Shown: in pieces, positions 1 through 10,262 of the stretch | Layout of the letters: the number at the start of each line of letters is the position of its first letter | Position numbering within the stretch: the first letter of the stretch is position 1 | From: an uncultured Saprospiraceae bacterium | GTDB lineage: Bacteria; Bacteroidota; Bacteroidia; Chitinophagales; Saprospiraceae | Direction of reading: 5' to 3' | Length of the DNA: 64,000 nt | Assembly: GCA_938015805.1 (NCBI GenBank) | Contig: CALLXF010000049.1 | Location: 1-64,000, forward strand | Made by a program: the position numbers and the translations under genes | The notes under the pieces: model-generated | Database searches by the model: none | What the model saw: only the letters and a program-made list of their open reading frames with translations | Told to the model about the DNA's origin: nothing

Positions 1-1214
1 AACTGAGATTCCGTATCTTCATTAAGTTCAGTGATACTGGTCGGAGTAAATAGATTATCTGTACCTGTCACTTCTATACTCACAGGAGTAATCTGAGTCA
101 GCCCATTAAACTGTCCTATCTCCCCTTGTATTTTTAAAACATCACCTTGTGCGACTGTGTATCCAAAATTATCAGAATTAGAGAAAACATTTATTCCGTT
201 GTTAGAAGCATCAATTAGGGCAAAAGTTAACCCATTAGGCCTGTAGTTAATGCTGTGTACAATTCCTGAAATAGTGCAGTTTACAAATAAAGAATCGGCA
301 ACACCATCTGCATCTACAGTAGTCACCGTTGCTATATCATATTCAGGAAATTCTGGAGCATTAGGATCGATAACGGTAACCGTACCCACCATTCCTAGAC
401 CAACATGAGGGTCACATTGATAATCATAAACGCCCACATTCCCAAACGTAAACTCGTAAGTCCAAGCCGCACTAGAAGCAGCACCATTACCAAAACTTTC
501 TGGATTATCTGGATACGTCGATTGTGTTCCATTTACATTATGATTACCTCCTAGATTACTCCATCCCACTGTCTCGCCTACGTTTATAGTAATGTCAGCT
601 GGCGTAAACTGATTACTGGTAACCTCGACCATATGATCTACCGTTACCATACATACAACTGTATTCTCTGCTCCCGGAGTCGCTAAGATCACTCTATCGT
701 TAAGAGTTATCCCCGTATCATTAGACGCAGCTCTCCAATTTATACCATTATTATTGTCAGCTGTAGGATCGCATAATTCTATGGAAGCTCCTTCTCCATC
801 TGTCCCATCATCAAAAGAAGGCCAAGGTGTACCATCACCAAATTCTACCATGTCTACCATTGCACCTGTAGCATCTGCTAGTACCAATGTTTCTCCACCA
901 TTACTCAGTGCACCCTCTGTCCACTCATCAGTACTTATACTAAATACAGTAGACATGGCTTGAGCATTTTTTGCAAAAACATAAAAGCTCCCTGCTGGCA
1001 TCATAGTACCCATTGCAACAGTATCTTCTACACCCATTAAAAAATGATATCCCGATATATCTACGTCTATATCACTGGCATTATGTATTTCTATATATTC
1101 TAAAGAATCCTGATTACTTTCCGGAGGATTATACATTATCTCAGTGATCACGATTTGGCTGTAGCCGAATGTAGCTAGCAGTAAAAAACTAAAACTTAGT
1201 AAAAGTGCTTTCAT
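1..1214 (-). CDS. Secreted lamin-tail / cupredoxin-domain protein (3' part outside window)
   Basis: The frame is open from an ATG at 1214 to the left edge, giving about 404 residues with no stop, so the C-terminus is missing. It begins with a signal peptide (MKALLLSFSFLLLATFGYSQ). Residues about 21-150 look like a lamin-tail domain (IVITEIMYNPP, then EYIEIHN). Residues about 205-285 resemble a type 1 copper (plastocyanin-like) domain: a His in GGNHNVNG near residue 225 and a CDPHVGLGM motif near 265 supply the usual His, Cys, His and Met ligands. The last part resembles an OB-fold-like beta domain. Lamin-tail proteins of Bacteroidota are usually extracellular and often end in a T9SS sorting domain, which cannot be checked here. 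Copper binding is predicted from the ligands; the biological role is unknown. Confidence 0.75.
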   Translation of the reverse strand, partial: MKALLLSFSFLLLATFGYSQIVITEIMYNPPESNQDSLEYIEIHNASDIDVDISGYHFLMGVEDTVAMGTMMPAGSFYVFAKNAQAMSTVFSISTDEWTEGALSNGGETLVLADATGAMVDMVEFGDGTPWPSFDDGTDGEGASIELCDPTADNNNGINWRAASNDTGITLNDRVILATPGAENTVVCMVTVDHMVEVTSNQFTPADITINVGETVGWSNLGGNHNVNGTQSTYPDNPESFGNGAASSAAWTYEFTFGNVGVYDYQCDPHVGLGMVGTVTVIDPNAPEFPEYDIATVTTVDADGVADSLFVNCTISGIVHSINYRPNGLTFALIDASNNGINVFSNSDNFGYTVAQGDVLKIQGEIGQFNGLTQITPVSIEVTGTDNLFTPTSITELNEDTESQ

Positions 1215-1266
1215 ACGTGTTTAGATTGGTTATTTAAAAATAGTGAAATATTAATTATTCCCATTG

Positions 1267-1303
1267 TTAAAAAAAGAAGGCCGAGTGAATGACTCGACCT
1301 TCT
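1267..1303 (-). terminator. Rho-independent terminator of the TonB receptor gene
   Basis: A 12-bp stem (1275-1286 with 1292-1303, one G-U type mismatch) encloses a 5-base loop. On the minus strand it is followed by a run of T (A-run 1269-1275 on the plus strand). It lies just after the receptor stop codon. Confidence 0.8.
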
Positions 1304-1321
1304 AAATAAAGAATATATCTT

Positions 1322-4300
1322 CTAGTTAAATGTATATCTAATTCCTATTCTAGCTCTCCATCTACTTACTCTGTCAGAAATAGCAAATCTATTATCTCCT
1401 AGTCTATCTTCGTCAAAAGTAAATGTAGGTGTAGTTCCATCAGCATCATAACCTTGGAAATCTAAAAGTCTGTACGCAAATGGATTTCCATACACTACTC
1501 CCCAGCTATTATTGATGAGATTCCCTACATTAAAAATATCAAGAGATACCTGTAACTTATTACCATATCCTCCTACATCAACTCCTATATCCTGAGCTAT
1601 TCTCAGATCAAACTGATGTGTAAAAGGAGTACGACTTCCATTCTTTTCTGCATACTGTCCTCGTTTTCCTGACAGGTAATCATCTTCTTCTATAAATTTA
1701 TCTAGCAATTCCCATTGCTCATCAGCAGTTACTGCTCCGTCATCAACAAGAACGATATCTCCTCTGTTTTCTGGAACATAAATTAGATGTCTCTCTCTAC
1801 TTGTACTTCCAGCCTCGTTATTGATATTTCTATCATTGTAAACATAAGAGTAAAGATCTCCTGACTGTCCGTTATAAAATAAAGAGAAAGAAGTATTACT
1901 TGTTCCCTTGCCGTTCCAGTCTATGCTATATCCTGCACTAGTAATTACTCTAGAGCCTAAAGCAAAATCTGATCTTGCCAGTCCTGCACTGTTTCTACCA
2001 TCTACTGTAAAAGCTCCTCTCCACTGAGAAGAATTCTGAGATGATGTTCCTTCAAAAATAGCGTTAGCATCTCCAAAAGAATAAGCAGCAAACAGATTAA
2101 AACCACTTTTAAATGTTTTATCTACAGAAGCCGTTAAGTTATATGCAGATCCCTCACTTGTATTAGAAGCTAAATATACCGCCGTGTAAGTAGGATCGAT
2201 TCTATCTCTTGTAAATATAGGTCTGTCATCTCCTCCATTAGTCCAGTTAAAATCAACGGTAGGGTCTGAATTTACATTTTGGTAAAATACATTATTTAGA
2301 GTCTTAGTGTACAGCGCTTCTAAACTCACATTCCATCCATTATCTAATCTTTTATCTACAGCAAGACTAGTTCTAAATACCTGTGGATATTTAAAATCTT
2401 TAGTAAATAAATCTACCTGTCCTGATGGAATAGTAGCATCTGGATTAGTAGGTTGAGCTTCAGGATCAGCAATAAATTCTATATCTTCTAGGTCATTTTC
2501 ATTTAATCCACCTATGGTTACACCATTGTTAGTGTACATACCACCTGGCCAAACGAAAGGTACTCTACTCGTAAATACACCCACACCACCTCTAATGGTA
2601 GTGGTTTCGTTCATTTCAAAATTAACACCTATTCTAGGCGACCACATTAGCTGACCTGCCGGTGCTGATCCTCCCTCAGCTCCTTGTAAATCATAATGCA
2701 CTGATATAGTATCCAGAGTAGCGTTAAATGATTCATCTATTAAAGGATCATTACCTAAAACCGGCATATCTAATCTAATTCCCGCAGTAAGCGTTAAGCG
2801 ATCATCTACAGCCCATTCATCCTGAGCATAAATTCCAAACTGAGCAGCACTAAACTCTGCTGCAGCTGCAGATCCATCTCCAGTTAGATTATCCACAAGA
2901 GAATAAGAACGATCATATTCACTAGGATTTCCATCATAAAAATCTTGTAAACTCCCGAATCTGTAAGAACCAAAATTTTGACGAATAAATAGATTATAGA
3001 AACTTATAAATTCATTATGCGTTCCTAAAGTGATCGTATGGTCTCCCTTGTATAATTTAAAATTATCCGTAATGGTAAGTACATTTTGATCTAAAGCATT
3101 TGCAGTAGAAAATGCCTCACTACCAAAACGTATAGATCCAGCACCATCATCTATTCTTACAGTAGGAAAGTTTTGGCCTATAGGATCTCTATCGTCTCTA
3201 ACTGATGTATAGCCGATGATTAAATTATTACTCATCTGATCATTAAATCTCGAGTTTAATTCTAAGGTTGTACTATTAGTAACACTAGGAAAGAAAACTG
3301 CATTGTTAGCGTAATTTATAGTCCTCGTTCCTGAACCAAAAGCACCCGTGCTTTCTCCACTGGTATAATTATGTCTCAAGGATAATTTATGCATATCATT
3401 TAAGTTATAATCTAACTTAGCAAAGAAACGAGATCCTTTTAAAGAACTAATTTTATTCCCAAATTCTCCAGCCTCATATCCATACTGATCTAATAAGTAA
3501 GATCTTAATGTGTTTAGATCCTCCTGAGAAGAATCTCCAAAATATTCTCCTGCAAAAGGAACAGGTGTTTCTTCGTTTTGGATTTCTGCATTAGCAAAAA
3601 AGAATAACTTATCCTTAATTATCGGTCCAGCAATAGAAAATCCATAAAGTGTATTACTAAATGTATCTAGCCTTTCTCTCTCAAAACTCTGTAGTAAATT
3701 TCTATCCGCCAGTGTTTTATTTGTTTTCCCAGCCAATTTTTCATTTTGCAGGAAATAATAAAATGATCCTTTAAATTCGTTAGTACCTGATTTTGTAACA
3801 GCACTTATTCCACCACCAGCAAATCCACCATAGGAAACATCATAAGGTGATAATACTACTTGGATCTGATCGATCGCATCGATACTAAAAGGAGCGATTC
3901 CTATTTGCCCCCCATTTTGACCATTAGCAGCCAATCCAAAAACGTCATTATTTACAGCTCCATCTACATAGATCGCATTGTATCTGTTATTTTGACCACC
4001 TAGAGAAGTACCTCCTCCAAAAGTAGATCTCGACTGCGGAGTTAGTCTAGTATAATCACTCAAGTTTCTTCCTAATGTAGGCATAGATTCTATCTGCTCA
4101 GAAGAAATGTTAGTAGAAGTTCCTGTGGTTAATCCAGTAGACTGAGCGGAGCCTGTTATGACCACCTCATCCAGCTGTACACCACCTTCTTTCATTACCA
4201 CATTTACAGATTTCTTTTCTCCTAATTGTAAAAACTGATTAGGTTGTTGGTTTTCTGCATACCCTACATAAGATACGGTAATATTATAAGGTCCGCCCAC

Positions 4301-4513
4301 TCTCATGTTAGCGATTCTATAATTTCCGTTTACATCTGTAATAGTTCCATATACCGTACCTGATGGTTCATGTTTAGCCAGAACATTTACACCGATGAGC
4401 GGCATCCCTGCTTCGTCGGAGATAATTCCATTCATGGACGCGGTAGTAGCTCCTTGCCCAAAAGCACCAAAACAGAGTGCTATCATAATGTTTAATAAAA
4501 ATAGTTTTTTCAT
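1322..4513 (-). CDS. Oar-like TonB-dependent outer-membrane receptor
   Basis: About 1063 residues from the ATG at 4513. That start is preferred to one 48 bases upstream because it places a signal peptide (MKKLFLLNIMIALCFGAFGQ) at the N-terminus. Next comes a carboxypeptidase-regulatory-like Ig domain (ISDEAGMPLIGVNV, residues about 30-110), a plug domain (VDEVVITGSAQSTG-like region, IYVDGAVNND, DQIQVVLSPYDVSYGGFAGGG), and a long aromatic-rich beta-barrel ending in phenylalanine-containing IGIRYTFN. This order matches the Oar/OmpA-related branch of TonB-dependent receptors. The substrate is unknown, and no SusD partner gene is adjacent. A terminator follows directly. The -7-like box TATCTTCG lies about 30 bases before the ATG. 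Confidence 0.9.
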   Translation of the reverse strand: MKKLFLLNIMIALCFGAFGQGATTASMNGIISDEAGMPLIGVNVLAKHEPSGTVYGTITDVNGNYRIANMRVGGPYNITVSYVGYAENQQPNQFLQLGEKKSVNVVMKEGGVQLDEVVITGSAQSTGLTTGTSTNISSEQIESMPTLGRNLSDYTRLTPQSRSTFGGGTSLGGQNNRYNAIYVDGAVNNDVFGLAANGQNGGQIGIAPFSIDAIDQIQVVLSPYDVSYGGFAGGGISAVTKSGTNEFKGSFYYFLQNEKLAGKTNKTLADRNLLQSFERERLDTFSNTLYGFSIAGPIIKDKLFFFANAEIQNEETPVPFAGEYFGDSSQEDLNTLRSYLLDQYGYEAGEFGNKISSLKGSRFFAKLDYNLNDMHKLSLRHNYTSGESTGAFGSGTRTINYANNAVFFPSVTNSTTLELNSRFNDQMSNNLIIGYTSVRDDRDPIGQNFPTVRIDDGAGSIRFGSEAFSTANALDQNVLTITDNFKLYKGDHTITLGTHNEFISFYNLFIRQNFGSYRFGSLQDFYDGNPSEYDRSYSLVDNLTGDGSAAAAEFSAAQFGIYAQDEWAVDDRLTLTAGIRLDMPVLGNDPLIDESFNATLDTISVHYDLQGAEGGSAPAGQLMWSPRIGVNFEMNETTTIRGGVGVFTSRVPFVWPGGMYTNNGVTIGGLNENDLEDIEFIADPEAQPTNPDATIPSGQVDLFTKDFKYPQVFRTSLAVDKRLDNGWNVSLEALYTKTLNNVFYQNVNSDPTVDFNWTNGGDDRPIFTRDRIDPTYTAVYLASNTSEGSAYNLTASVDKTFKSGFNLFAAYSFGDANAIFEGTSSQNSSQWRGAFTVDGRNSAGLARSDFALGSRVITSAGYSIDWNGKGTSNTSFSLFYNGQSGDLYSYVYNDRNINNEAGSTSRERHLIYVPENRGDIVLVDDGAVTADEQWELLDKFIEEDDYLSGKRGQYAEKNGSRTPFTHQFDLRIAQDIGVDVGGYGNKLQVSLDIFNVGNLINNSWGVVYGNPFAYRLLDFQGYDADGTTPTFTFDEDRLGDNRFAISDRVSRWRARIGIRYTFN

Positions 4514-4630
4514 TATTGGTTGATTTTGTTGCTGCGAAGATAAGTCACAAAAGTCATACACATAGAACTATTTAATATAAATAAATTGTAAATATATTCT
4601 TAATACAACGTTACCTATCTGACTACACTT

Positions 4631-5419
4631 TTACTGTGCAGCTTCTCTCTTTAATTTTGCAGCAAGTGCCGTTCCCAGCCACGTATCTATTAAATAGTGG
4701 GTTAGATAGATAACTGGTGTGAGCATGATAGCCATTATAAATTTGTAGATATAATTCATCGTACCGATGGCAAGTACCATTACAATATTCCAATCAGCTC
4801 CAATGTAAAAAGCTATAATCAAAACCACATAACTATCTAATAACTGAGAAATCATCGTAGAGCCTGTCGCTCTGAGCCATACTTTGGATTCGCCAGTAAA
4901 AGATTTTATTTTCTGGAATACATAAACATCTACTAGCTGCCCTACTAGAAACGCTACCAAAGAACCTATAATAATCCATAGACCTTGTCCCATTACTTTG
5001 GCGTAAGCCACGTCCATATCTGTAACCGACATCGCCTCCGTATCTGACAGCCCACTTTGGAAACGCCACCATTCATTCGGCGAAAGCCAGATCGATAAAT
5101 AGATCATGAGGAACGCATAACAGATCAGAAGTACCGCAAAATAAGACAACCTCTTTACTCCCCTCTTCCCAAAATACTCGTTAATAATATCTGTCATTAC
5201 AAAAACCACAGGCCATAATAAGACACCAGCCGTTAGGTTAAAACCGAGATCATTTACTCCGAGGACAGTCCATTTAAACGGGGTTAAACCCAATGTAGAT
5301 TCTAGACTAAAAATCTTAATTCCTATAAATTCTGCGACGATGGCATTAGCCACAAAAAAGCCTCCTAGAACCCAAAAAAGAATGGCAACCTTATCCTTAT
5401 ATAGTTTGTTTAAGATCAA
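4631..5419 (-). CDS. yhhQ: Queuosine precursor transporter, YhhQ/VUT family
   Basis: 262 residues with about six hydrophobic helices. The conserved features of the YhhQ (formerly DUF165) family are present: an N-terminal LGGFFVANAIVAEFIG segment, VVFVMTDIINEYFGKRGVKR, and a central WRATGS-like KVWLRATGSTMISQLLDSY. The family imports queuosine precursors such as preQ0 or preQ1 for tRNA modification. The start is TTG at 5419: an in-frame stop lies two codons upstream and there is no nearby ATG. Only 53 bp separate it from the divergent chaperone gene. I saw no preQ1 riboswitch in that gap. The gene carries two copies of the GGCGNAAGCC decamer (5000-5009 and 5079-5088). Confidence 0.88.
   Translation of the reverse strand: MILNKLYKDKVAILFWVLGGFFVANAIVAEFIGIKIFSLESTLGLTPFKWTVLGVNDLGFNLTAGVLLWPVVFVMTDIINEYFGKRGVKRLSYFAVLLICYAFLMIYLSIWLSPNEWWRFQSGLSDTEAMSVTDMDVAYAKVMGQGLWIIIGSLVAFLVGQLVDVYVFQKIKSFTGESKVWLRATGSTMISQLLDSYVVLIIAFYIGADWNIVMVLAIGTMNYIYKFIMAIMLTPVIYLTHYLIDTWLGTALAAKLKREAAQ
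5000..5009 (+). repeat. GGCGNAAGCC decamer, copy 1 (N=T)
   Basis: Lies inside yhhQ, where the sense strand GGCTTACGCC is read as part of A-Y-A. Flanking bases extend the 3-bp stem to T-GGC/GCC-A. See the decamer finding. Confidence 0.6.
5079..5088 (+). repeat. GGCGNAAGCC decamer, copy 2 (N=A)
   Basis: Lies inside yhhQ 69 bp from copy 1. Here the sense strand is read in another frame, as L-S-P, so the protein sequence does not explain the repeat. Confidence 0.6.
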
Positions 5420-5472
5420 AGCTTAGTTTTACATTTACATTTAATATCAACATAATAAAATAATTACAATTT

Positions 5473-7311
5473 ATGGCGAAGATTTCCATCAATATGAAAG
5501 AGGGTAAGATCAATGAGCAAAAAGAAATCATCATCGGTATCGATCTAGGTACAACAAATAGTCTCGTCGCTATCGTCAATGAAGGAAAACCTGAAACTAT
5601 AAAAATAAACGATAGCAGCTCCCTTGTTCCATCGATCATCCATTTTGCCGACAACGGAAAAGTAGTCGTAGGAGCAGAGGCAAAAACAAAACTGATTACA
5701 CATCCATTGCACACCATTTTTTCTATCAAACGACTCATGGGTAAATCGTATGGTGACCTCAGTCAAAAGCAATCTCTAGGATATCAGATTATAGATGACA
5801 GTACGGAGTCCCTAGTAAAAATAAAAGTTGGAGACACTTTTTACAGTCCTATCGAACTTTCTGCCGAAATCTTAAAAGAACTAAAAAAAATAGTAGAAGC
5901 ATATATCGATCAGCCAGTATCTAAAACCGTTATCACAGTGCCTGCCTACTTTAATGATGCACAGCGGCAAGCTACAAAAGATGCGGGAAAGCTAGCAGGT
6001 CTTAATGTTTTACGGATAGTAAACGAACCTACTGCAGCCAGCTTAGCTTATGGAATAGGTCTAGATAGCTCTACAAAAACAATAGCCGTTTATGATCTCG
6101 GAGGTGGGACTTTTGATATTTCTATATTAAGGATAGAAGATGGTGTTTTTGAGGTATTATCGACGCATGGGGACACCTACTTAGGAGGAGATGATATCGA
6201 TAATGCTATTACAAGATTCTGGATAGATCAGTATAAGATCGACATGGATCAGATGGACTCCTCGTTACGTCAGGAGTTAAGGATAAAATCAGAAGAAGCT
6301 AAAATAACCCTCAGTGATAATGATACTTACAAAGCAAACATAGGAACTTTAAATTTAGAAATCTCTAAAATTGACTTTACTAAATTAGTGACTCCGATCA
6401 TAGATAAAACAATCGAATTGTGTAAAAAGGCCTTAAAAGATGCCGAGATAAATACTAGTGATTTAGATCAAATCGTACTGGTCGGTGGCTCTACTAGGAT
6501 CCCTGAATTGCAATCCCGCATTTCTGATTTTTTTGGACAACAGGTATTTACAGAATTAAATCCTGATGAGGTCGTTGCTCTTGGAGCAGCGATACAAGCA
6601 GACGTACTAGCTGGAAACAACAAGGATGTATTACTTCTCGATATCACCCCCTTATCTCTCGGAATAGAAACGGTCGGAGGACTAATGGATGTGATCGTAC
6701 CGCGAAATAGTAAAATTCCAATCAAAGCAGGTAGAAACTATACAACCTCTGTGGATGGACAGAAAAATTTAAAAGTTTCCGTGTTCCAGGGAGAAAGAGA
6801 TCTAGTCGCCGATAATAGAAAATTAGGCGAGTTTATCCTTAAAAATATCCCACCCATGCCGGCTGGACTCCCTAAAATATCAATCCATTTTATTATCGAT
6901 GCGGATGGTATACTGAGGGTAAAAGCTCTAGAAGAAAGATCTAATACGGAGACGGAAATAGAGATCAAATCGCAATACGGATTATCGGAAGAGGAAATGG
7001 CAAAAATGCTATTGGATTCTATGCAACATGCGACTGAGGATATGAAAATCAAAGCACTTATCGAAGCGAGAAACGAAGGTAACGGGATCGTACTAGCTAC
7101 CAATAAATTTATTGAACAAAACGGATGGCTAGAAGATCAAGACAAAACAGAACTTTTAAAACTAAGAGATCAGCTGATCCATCAGTTAAAACAAGGGGAT
7201 AAAGACGATATCAATGGAGCAATGGAAACATTAAATACTTTTTCTCGACCTCTAGCAGAAATCGCTTTAGATAAAAATGTAGCTAAGGCTTTGCATGGCA
7301 AAGATCTTTAA
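5473..7311 (+). CDS. hscA: HscA-like Hsp70 chaperone (Fe-S cluster assembly type)
   Basis: 612 residues. The nucleotide-binding domain (about 20-390) carries [13 protein letters not shown], the phosphate-binding [14 protein letters not shown] and LVGGSTRIP. The conserved linker [14 protein letters not shown] is followed by a substrate-binding domain and a short helical lid. The protein has no Gly-rich tail or EEVD-type end, and its length is close to E. coli HscA (616) and shorter than DnaK (about 638), which favours HscA over DnaK. HscA releases Fe-S clusters from IscU together with HscB. No isc, suf or hscB gene lies next to it, so the assignment rests on length and tail alone. A second DnaK-family paralogue is the alternative. 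Confidence 0.72.
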   Translation: MAKISINMKEGKINEQKEIIIGIDLGTTNSLVAIVNEGKPETIKINDSSSLVPSIIHFADNGKVVVGAEAKTKLITHPLHTIFSIKRLMGKSYGDLSQKQSLGYQIIDDSTESLVKIKVGDTFYSPIELSAEILKELKKIVEAYIDQPVSKTVITVPAYFNDAQRQATKDAGKLAGLNVLRIVNEPTAASLAYGIGLDSSTKTIAVYDLGGGTFDISILRIEDGVFEVLSTHGDTYLGGDDIDNAITRFWIDQYKIDMDQMDSSLRQELRIKSEEAKITLSDNDTYKANIGTLNLEISKIDFTKLVTPIIDKTIELCKKALKDAEINTSDLDQIVLVGGSTRIPELQSRISDFFGQQVFTELNPDEVVALGAAIQADVLAGNNKDVLLLDITPLSLGIETVGGLMDVIVPRNSKIPIKAGRNYTTSVDGQKNLKVSVFQGERDLVADNRKLGEFILKNIPPMPAGLPKISIHFIIDADGILRVKALEERSNTETEIEIKSQYGLSEEEMAKMLLDSMQHATEDMKIKALIEARNEGNGIVLATNKFIEQNGWLEDQDKTELLKLRDQLIHQLKQGDKDDINGAMETLNTFSRPLAEIALDKNVAKALHGKDL

Positions 7312-7441
7312 CCACTATTCTATTTAATTTTAGCTGCATTTACATGCTTTAACTGATTTTAACAAGAGGGAAACTTTAAAAAATTGTTTTAATCCCAAAA
7401 GAAGATTAATTTTAGGACTTAACGTTTTAGAATAAACTTCT

Positions 7442-8536
7442 TTGAAATCATTACTATATATATTTCTATTTGTTTTTAGTGGGAACCTCCTGTTTTCTCA
7501 GATTGATGATTTACGCAAGGAGATCGATAAAATAATTACGCACGACACAGAGATCGATTTCCAAAAAACGCCAGGATTTACGATCGCAGTTATAGATGAA
7601 GATTCTACTTTTTTCTTAGAATACGGCAGTGCTCTACTAGAACAGCAAAAAGTACTGACTAGATCTACCTCTTTTGAGATAGGAAGTTGTTCTAAATTAT
7701 TTACCGCCTCTCTTATAGAAATTTTAGTTGCTAAAAACTTACTCAGCTATAACGATAAAGTAAATAGCTTTTTACCAATCAATAAGCAAAACCCTAGAAT
7801 GGAAGATCTCACCTTAGATGATCTTATTATGCATCGCTCGGGTTTTCCTAAACGCCCTCACTTTTTTGGAAAGAAAGAACAAATCCCTAATGATCCTTAT
7901 GCTTTTTATACAAAGGAAGATTTAATAGATTTTTACACAGAGTATGTCCCTGGGAAATCTGATAGTTACAAGTATGCCCATACAAATTATGGATTACTAG
8001 AATATCTTTTAGAACAAAATTTTAATCGTTCTTATTCTTCTTTACTCCAGGAATATATATTCAATCCATTAGAAATGGGACAAAGTTTTGTGGACGATAG
8101 TGAACTTAATAGTTTAAGAATCACCCAAGGATATGATAGAGCAAATCGTGCTGTGCAACCTTGGCGTTTCCAAAGTTTTAGTGGTTCGGAAGGCGTAAAG
8201 TCTGCAAGTGTAGATTTATCTAATTTTCTTAAAGCCCAAATGGGAATCTCTAATACCTCTTTAGATAAAATTTTACCTAATACTAGTGTGGTGCTAGGAG
8301 AAACAGACTATAATGACCGTATTAAAATAGGTAGAGCCTGGCATATCATAGATCAGGGTAAAAAATTTAATATTGTAATGCACACTGGAAGATCCTCTGG
8401 GAACAGCTGTTTTATGGCTTTTATAAAAGAAACAAAAACAGGAATCATCGTATTATCCAATAGTGCCTACGGCACCCAAGACTTAGGAATGCTCATACTG
8501 AGAATGGTTAATCATAATTGGAAAAGAAAAGCATAA
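7442..8536 (+). CDS. Secreted serine hydrolase, class C beta-lactamase-like
   Basis: 364 residues with a signal peptide (MKSLLYIFLFVFSGNLLFSQ) read from a TTG at 7442; there is no better ATG upstream. It has the fold signature of the beta-lactamase/D-alanyl-peptidase C family: the nucleophile motif SCSK in EIGSCSKLFTA (about residue 86-89), a second motif at YKYAHTNYGLLEYLL, and the third motif HTG in VMHTGRSSG near residue 320. The second motif usually reads YxN; here the position reads Y-A-H. Family members include esterases, D-aminopeptidases and peptidoglycan-active enzymes, so the substrate cannot be named. It stands alone between the chaperone and a SUI1 gene. Confidence 0.8.
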   Translation: MKSLLYIFLFVFSGNLLFSQIDDLRKEIDKIITHDTEIDFQKTPGFTIAVIDEDSTFFLEYGSALLEQQKVLTRSTSFEIGSCSKLFTASLIEILVAKNLLSYNDKVNSFLPINKQNPRMEDLTLDDLIMHRSGFPKRPHFFGKKEQIPNDPYAFYTKEDLIDFYTEYVPGKSDSYKYAHTNYGLLEYLLEQNFNRSYSSLLQEYIFNPLEMGQSFVDDSELNSLRITQGYDRANRAVQPWRFQSFSGSEGVKSASVDLSNFLKAQMGISNTSLDKILPNTSVVLGETDYNDRIKIGRAWHIIDQGKKFNIVMHTGRSSGNSCFMAFIKETKTGIIVLSNSAYGTQDLGMLILRMVNHNWKRKA

Positions 8537-8608
8537 TCATACTTTAGTCTAGTTTTTTACGATCTTTATTTTATAAAAATATCGGCCAAACTTTTATACT
8601 TGTTTATC

Positions 8609-8971
8609 ATGTCAGACAATAAAAAATATCTTAATTGGGATCAGTTTAAAGCTTTAGGTAACCCTGATAATGTCCCTGACGAAATAGAAGATAAAGATGA
8701 TCCGACATTAGAAGATCTCTTGCCTAAAGAAATACTCCGCATCCATTTAGACAAAAAAAATCGAGCTGGTAAAATCGTAACCATCATTAGAGGATTTGAA
8801 CATTTATACGAAGAAGAACTTACTGAATTATGTAAGTTTCTAAAATCTAAATGTGGTGTAGGCGGTGCCGCAAAAAATAACGAAATACTCTTACAAGGAG
8901 ATCACCGTGATAAAGTCATGGATATTCTTTCTAAAAAAGGTGTCAAAAACCTTAAAAAATCTGGGGGTTGA
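8609..8971 (+). CDS. SUI1/eIF1-like translation factor, YciH family
   Basis: 120 residues from the ATG at 8609, preferred to an upstream TTG nine bases earlier. The first 45 residues are acidic and probably flexible. The remainder is a SUI1 fold: [19 protein letters not shown] followed by [16 protein letters not shown] and [15 protein letters not shown], with a Lys/Gly-rich end. The family includes eukaryotic eIF1 and E. coli YciH, which bind the small ribosomal subunit and can influence start-codon choice or act under stress. In Bacteroidota the exact role is not settled. It is probably a single-gene unit. Confidence 0.88.
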   Translation: MSDNKKYLNWDQFKALGNPDNVPDEIEDKDDPTLEDLLPKEILRIHLDKKNRAGKIVTIIRGFEHLYEEELTELCKFLKSKCGVGGAAKNNEILLQGDHRDKVMDILSKKGVKNLKKSGG

Positions 8972-9103
8972 TTTAGGTTTATAGAGTTTATTTAATTAGT
9001 TGTTTACTTCTCAAAACATAATGCTCATTAGGTCGTTTATTGTATGTTTTAAGGTTATGAACCTTGGGGTTTTTGCCTTATAATTGTGTGGTTTAAAAGA
9101 AGA

Positions 9104-10162
9104 ATGATGAAGCAAGCTAAAAAATATAGCCTAGAAGATCTAGAAATTAAAGAATCTCTAAAGAACTGGAGAGAGATCATCGCAAAATATCAAAAGCCTA
9201 ATAATAAAAAAGCCATTCTGCAGTTGATTACAACTTTTCTACCTTACATCGCTCTATGGACTCTGATGTATTTTAGTCTCAGTTGGTCGATATTCATCAC
9301 CATTGGTTTGGGACTAATTAATGCATTTTTTCTTGTTCGTATATTTATAATACAACATGATTGTGGACATCAGTCATTCTTTAAATCGAGAAAAATAAAT
9401 AATATTATCGGTACTGTCTGTAGTGTTTTTAGTTTTATGCCCTATCGCTACTGGGCAAAAACACATAACTATCATCATGGTCATTCTGGACAACTGGAGG
9501 TAAGAGAAGTAGGAGACATCCCTATGCTAACAGTGGAAGAATACAGAAAGCGTAGCTGGTTTGGGAGATTACGATATCGTATTTGGAGGATGCCTGTAAT
9601 CACTTTTGTAATAGCTCCGGTTTATTACTTTATTATATCTACCCGTTTTCCCATATTTAAATTTAACAACTGGAAACATACGGCAATCACCCAGATAAAA
9701 GATAATATCTGGATTGCTGTAGGATATGTAGCTCTTGGATTTTTACTAGGATGGATTAAATTCCTGGCTATACAATTGATGCTTGTTTTCTTTTTTGGGA
9801 TTATTGCATTTTGGTTCTTCTACGTGCAACATCAACATGAGAAAGCTTATAAAGAATGGAAGGAAAACTGGGACTTCTTATTATCTGCAATTAAAGGGGC
9901 TACCTATTACAAACTTCCTAAAATGTGGCAATGGCTTACGGGAAATATCGGTATCCATCACATACATCACTTGAGTAGTTTAATCCCAAACTACAATCTA
10001 GAAAAATGCATGAAAGAGAATTCAGTATTAAACAAATATGTTACCGAAATATCTTTCTGGGAAAGTCTAAAAATGATCAACAACAAACTTTGGGATGAGC
10101 ATCAGAAACGTATGATATCATTCTCAGAATTTTATCGCTTAGAGCGAATGAAAATGGCTTAA
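9104..10162 (+). CDS. Membrane fatty acid desaturase
   Basis: 352 residues from the ATG at 9104; a GTG 18 bases upstream and a second ATG at 9107 are possible alternatives. Several hydrophobic helices frame the three histidine boxes that bind the di-iron centre: HDCGH near residue 86, HNYHH near 122 and HHIHH near 288. The first-box spacing and the HDCGH form are typical of acyl-lipid delta-12/omega-3-like desaturases and of related bacterial enzymes. It would introduce a double bond in membrane fatty acids, perhaps for cold adaptation. The precise regiospecificity cannot be read from sequence. A weak GC-poor hairpin with T-rich tail (about 10174-10200) may end transcription. Confidence 0.88.
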   Translation: MMKQAKKYSLEDLEIKESLKNWREIIAKYQKPNNKKAILQLITTFLPYIALWTLMYFSLSWSIFITIGLGLINAFFLVRIFIIQHDCGHQSFFKSRKINNIIGTVCSVFSFMPYRYWAKTHNYHHGHSGQLEVREVGDIPMLTVEEYRKRSWFGRLRYRIWRMPVITFVIAPVYYFIISTRFPIFKFNNWKHTAITQIKDNIWIAVGYVALGFLLGWIKFLAIQLMLVFFFGIIAFWFFYVQHQHEKAYKEWKENWDFLLSAIKGATYYKLPKMWQWLTGNIGIHHIHHLSSLIPNYNLEKCMKENSVLNKYVTEISFWESLKMINNKLWDEHQKRMISFSEFYRLERMKMA

Positions 10163-10262
10163 TTGTGTCATTCCCCAAATCTCTGGGTTTTAATCTTTTA
10201 AATAGGGTAAGTTTTTTTGTGGGTGTTTTATTTGCTCTAGCGGAATGATGGTAGCAGACGTA

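Noticed and set aside
7442-8536. Serine hydrolase considered as a true beta-lactamase resistance gene
   Set aside because: The family is dominated by esterases and peptidases, and the motifs do not match characterised class C resistance enzymes closely.
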